Assembly: GCA_017547265.1 (NCBI GenBank)
Contig: JAFYQC010000206.1
Coordinates: 1 to 7,666 of the forward strand
Direction of reading: 5' to 3'
Length of the DNA stretch: 7,666 bases
Origin: Kiritimatiellia bacterium
GTDB lineage: Bacteria; Verrucomicrobiota; Kiritimatiellia; RFP12; UBA1067
Part shown: positions 5,787 through 7,666 of the stretch, one piece after another
How positions within the stretch are numbered: position 1 is the first letter of the stretch
How the letters are laid out: the number at the start of each line of letters is the position of its first letter
Notes under the pieces: model-generated
What the model was told of the DNA's origin: nothing
Databases searched by the model: none
Seen by the model: only the letters and a program-made list of their open reading frames with translations
Program-made: the position numbers and the translations under genes

Positions 5787-6791
5787 TCAGCGGCCAGACG
5801 AAAGGCGGAGCGCCGTTGCGCGGATCGCGGCAATCGCCGCGTCGACTTCCGTGTCGGCAATGCCCGCCACAGTGTGCTCCATCGGACACGGCCCGTCGTT
5901 CTTGCGGTTCCTGATGCCGGCAATCTCCTCGCGGAAGCGCACACGGATACCATAGCGTCTGAAAATCGCAACCGCCCCCTTCGCAATCAAGGGCGCATAG
6001 ACCTCGGTAACGCCGAGCTTCACGTAAAGGAAAGCCGCCGCGCGCCCGACGATGCGATCGTAACACCGGGCACCCGCAAACTTCGCAAATTCGTTGTCGA
6101 TCGCATCGAGGATCGGCTTGACGCCGCGCGCGCGGCTCGTCCACTCCGTCCCGTCGGCGAGATACGCGACAAGCGTCTCGTCCCCGAAGGCGAAGTCCTG
6201 GGGGTCGAGCGACTTGACGCGAATCGCCTTCGTCTCCGCCGGACAGTAGTTCTCGCACCGTCCGCAGCCGATGCACTTCGCCGCGTCGACCTTCGGATGC
6301 GCGACCTCGCCGCCTTCGTCCTTCACGAGCGAAATCGCGTCTTTCGGACAGCGCTCGCTGCACAGCGTACACGCCTCGCCAGACGAGGTGCGGCAGTTCG
6401 CGCGCGTCCACTCGGCGACGCCGACCTTGATGCGCGCACGCTCCGACGGATGGTCGAAGCGCAGAAAGGCCTGCGCGGGGCAGACCTCGGCGCAACGCGC
6501 GCACGAAGGGTCGCACGCGCCGCGAGAGAAGTCGAGCTTCGGGAGAAGCGCTCCCCCGAACAGGGTGCGGCCGTAGTCGCAGGAGCCCGCGGGGACAAGT
6601 ACCTTCGCCGGACAGGACGACATGCAGAGCCCGCACGCCGTGCAGGACCGCTTGAGGCGCGAGAGCGACACAGCGCCCGGCGGCATCACCGCGCGCGCAG
6701 GATCGTTCCACTCCCTGATCGCCTGGGCCGTGGCGACACCCACCACGCTCGAGCCCATCCCGACGAGAAATCTGAGACGCGTCATGCTCAT
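5787..6791 (-). CDS. NapG-like four-cluster ferredoxin fused to a DUF1893 domain
   Basis: A 334-residue electron-transfer protein. The hydrophobic N-terminus MSMTRLRFLVGMGSSVVGVA resembles a Tat signal or anchor but has RLR instead of a twin Arg. Four [4Fe-4S] motifs follow: CTACGLCMSSCP (50-61), C93-x3-C97-x2-C100-x3-CP (104-105), C133-x7-C141-x2-C144-x3-CP (148-149), and CIGCGRCENYCP (173-184). This layout is that of NapG-type ferredoxins working with NapH. Residues about 206-320 form a DUF1893 domain (deaminase-like fold in TM1506, function unknown), with RGVKPILD (222-229), DRIVGRAAAFLYVKLGV (245-261) and DGPCPME (299-305). The start at 6791 overlaps the NapH-like stop as ATGA; the open frame to 6845 lies inside that gene. 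The location of the DUF1893 domain relative to the membrane is unclear. Confidence 0.88.
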   Translation of the reverse strand: MSMTRLRFLVGMGSSVVGVATAQAIREWNDPARAVMPPGAVSLSRLKRSCTACGLCMSSCPAKVLVPAGSCDYGRTLFGGALLPKLDFSRGACDPSCARCAEVCPAQAFLRFDHPSERARIKVGVAEWTRANCRTSSGEACTLCSERCPKDAISLVKDEGGEVAHPKVDAAKCIGCGRCENYCPAETKAIRVKSLDPQDFAFGDETLVAYLADGTEWTSRARGVKPILDAIDNEFAKFAGARCYDRIVGRAAAFLYVKLGVTEVYAPLIAKGAVAIFRRYGIRVRFREEIAGIRNRKNDGPCPMEHTVAGIADTEVDAAIAAIRATALRLSSGR

Positions 6792-7618
6792 AGCCCGATC
6801 GCCCCCTTCCCGCAGGCGCCGAGGCAGTCGAAGCACCGCACGCACCGTCCGTTGTCCACGGTCTTCGCATTCGCGTCAATCGCACCCGCCTTGCAGCCGC
6901 GCTCGCATATTCCGCATCCGACGCATTTCGCCGCGTCGATGCGGATCTTGAGCAGCGGGGTTTTCCGCGACGCCAGCCGGAGGCACGCGCCAACGGGACA
7001 AACGTGGTTGCAGAACCAACGCCCGCGCCAGAGCGCAAATGCCGCGACCATGACGAGCGTCGCGACAGAGACGACGAGCGCGAAGGCGGCGGGTGCCGCG
7101 ACGTCGACAGACATCAGCCAGTATTTCTCGTGCGCGTCGCTCCACGCCGCGCCACAGTTGGCGAGCCATTGCACGGCGGGCCGGACGAGATTCGTCGCGA
7201 TGCGCCCGTAGTGGGCATAGGGATCGCAAACCGCGAGAAGCGAGGAGGACGCAACCGTGCAAAGGGCCAGGACGCCGAAGAACTCCACGAGAAGCCACGT
7301 CGGGACCATCTCCCTGCAACTCCGTCGCGTGAAAAGGCGGCGGATGCGGATAACGATGTCCTGGAGGACGCCAAAGGGGCACACCGTAGAGCAGTAGACA
7401 CGGCCGACGAGCGCGGTCACGGCGAGAATCGCCACGACGACGGCGAAATTCAAGGCAAGGAGCGCAGGGAGGAACTGCATCTTCGCCGCCCACGAGAAGT
7501 CTGGGGAGGACTCGAGGCAGAGCGTCTCGGCGACGATGGGCATGAGAAATGCCGCGTTCACCGAGACGAAGCAGACGAGCGCGAGAACGACGCGCAGCGG
7601 CTTCAGGACGCGTTTCAC
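6788..7618 (-). CDS. NapH-like membrane iron-sulphur protein
   Basis: A 276-residue polytopic membrane protein of the NapH/4Fe-4S-binding type, which passes electrons between quinol and ferredoxin partners. Hydrophobic helices lie at about 8-30, 50-72, 108-131 and 170-196. After helix 2 comes GRVYCSTVCPFG (72-83) and after helix 4 GRWFCNHVCPVG (199-210), the paired CxxxCP motifs of the family. A cytoplasmic ferredoxin tail carries CVGCGICERGCK (232-243) and CVRCFDCLGACG (259-270), both lacking the usual final proline. The start is GTG, with GGAAGG seven bases upstream, overlapping the previous stop as GTGA. It overlaps the NapG-like gene downstream, so the two form one module. No catalytic subunit (nitrate reductase or other) is visible, so the final acceptor is unknown. 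Confidence 0.9.
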   Translation of the reverse strand: MKRVLKPLRVVLALVCFVSVNAAFLMPIVAETLCLESSPDFSWAAKMQFLPALLALNFAVVVAILAVTALVGRVYCSTVCPFGVLQDIVIRIRRLFTRRSCREMVPTWLLVEFFGVLALCTVASSSLLAVCDPYAHYGRIATNLVRPAVQWLANCGAAWSDAHEKYWLMSVDVAAPAAFALVVSVATLVMVAAFALWRGRWFCNHVCPVGACLRLASRKTPLLKIRIDAAKCVGCGICERGCKAGAIDANAKTVDNGRCVRCFDCLGACGKGAIGL

Positions 7619-7666
7619 ACGCGACCCTTCCGAATGTCCTCGACCATCGCGTTGATCTTCTTGAAC
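7615..7666 (-). CDS. 3' end of an unidentified upstream gene (partial)
   Basis: The frame ending in TGA at 7615 reads FKKINAMVEDIRKGRV to the window edge. The stop overlaps the NapH-like GTG (GTGA), which makes a real coupled gene likely. Sixteen residues are too few to name it; from context it is probably another member of the electron-transfer operon. Confidence 0.6.
   Translation of the reverse strand, partial: FKKINAMVEDIRKGRV

Noticed and set aside
5752..7038. 428-codon minus-strand ORF
   Set aside because: It is another frame of the same iron-sulphur genes, extremely Arg-rich, while the competing frame has clear ferredoxin and DUF1893 motifs.
5874..7211. 445-codon plus-strand ORF
   Set aside because: It is antisense to the two iron-sulphur genes and is very Arg/Ala-rich, a typical long shadow ORF in GC-rich DNA.
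1..7666. CRISPR array, tRNA or rRNA genes
   Set aside because: There are no regularly spaced direct repeats and no tRNA- or rRNA-like segments; the only repeats seen are the palindromic units listed.

Overview
This is a bacterial accessory region next to a respiratory-type iron-sulphur operon. Every gene I accept is on the minus strand, so transcription runs from the right end to the left end. Genes are tightly packed, with four-base start/stop overlaps and clear Shine-Dalgarno sequences. The sequence is GC-rich, and visibly richer right of about 5790. Multi-cluster ferredoxins suggest an anaerobe or facultative anaerobe. A member of the Kiritimatiellota/Verrucomicrobiota/Lentisphaerota groups is possible, but this is a guess from style and no marker gene fixes the taxon.

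Right part (7666 to 5787): the last codons of an unidentified gene, a NapH-like four-helix membrane iron-sulphur protein, and a NapG-like ferredoxin with four [4Fe-4S] motifs fused to a C-terminal DUF1893 domain. Each gene overlaps the next by four bases (GTGA, ATGA). Together they look like a membrane electron-transfer module. The partner enzyme is outside the window.

Middle part (5786 to 3430): a possible promoter and 23-codon leader ORF, a REP-associated tyrosine (Y1/HUH) transposase with a long C-terminal extension, a macrodomain (ADP-ribose hydrolase family) and a single-HKD phospholipase-D-like protein. The starts and stops overlap by GTGA, GTGA and ATGA, so this reads as one translationally coupled operon. 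The transposase gene is bounded by two copies of a 35-base REP-like palindromic repeat in inverted orientation (33 of 35 identical). Different hairpin-rich repeats appear to sit in frame inside the macrodomain and phospholipase-D-like genes.

Left part (3384 to 124): a possible terminator hairpin and a tiny ORF, then a PD-(D/E)XK nuclease-like protein and a short DnaE-family polymerase, separated by one base. The polymerase keeps all three catalytic aspartates. It ends just after the fingers and lacks the helix-hairpin-helix/clamp-binding, OB and tau-binding regions, and its PHP domain has lost metal-ligand histidines. Bases 1 to 123 hold nothing I can assign with confidence.

About 5.5 kb therefore carries an HUH nuclease, an ADP-ribose hydrolase, an HKD protein, a PD-(D/E)XK protein and a clamp-less polymerase. 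This is an unusual cluster of nucleic-acid and nucleotide enzymes, and could be a defence, repair or mobile-element island. That joint role is inference.
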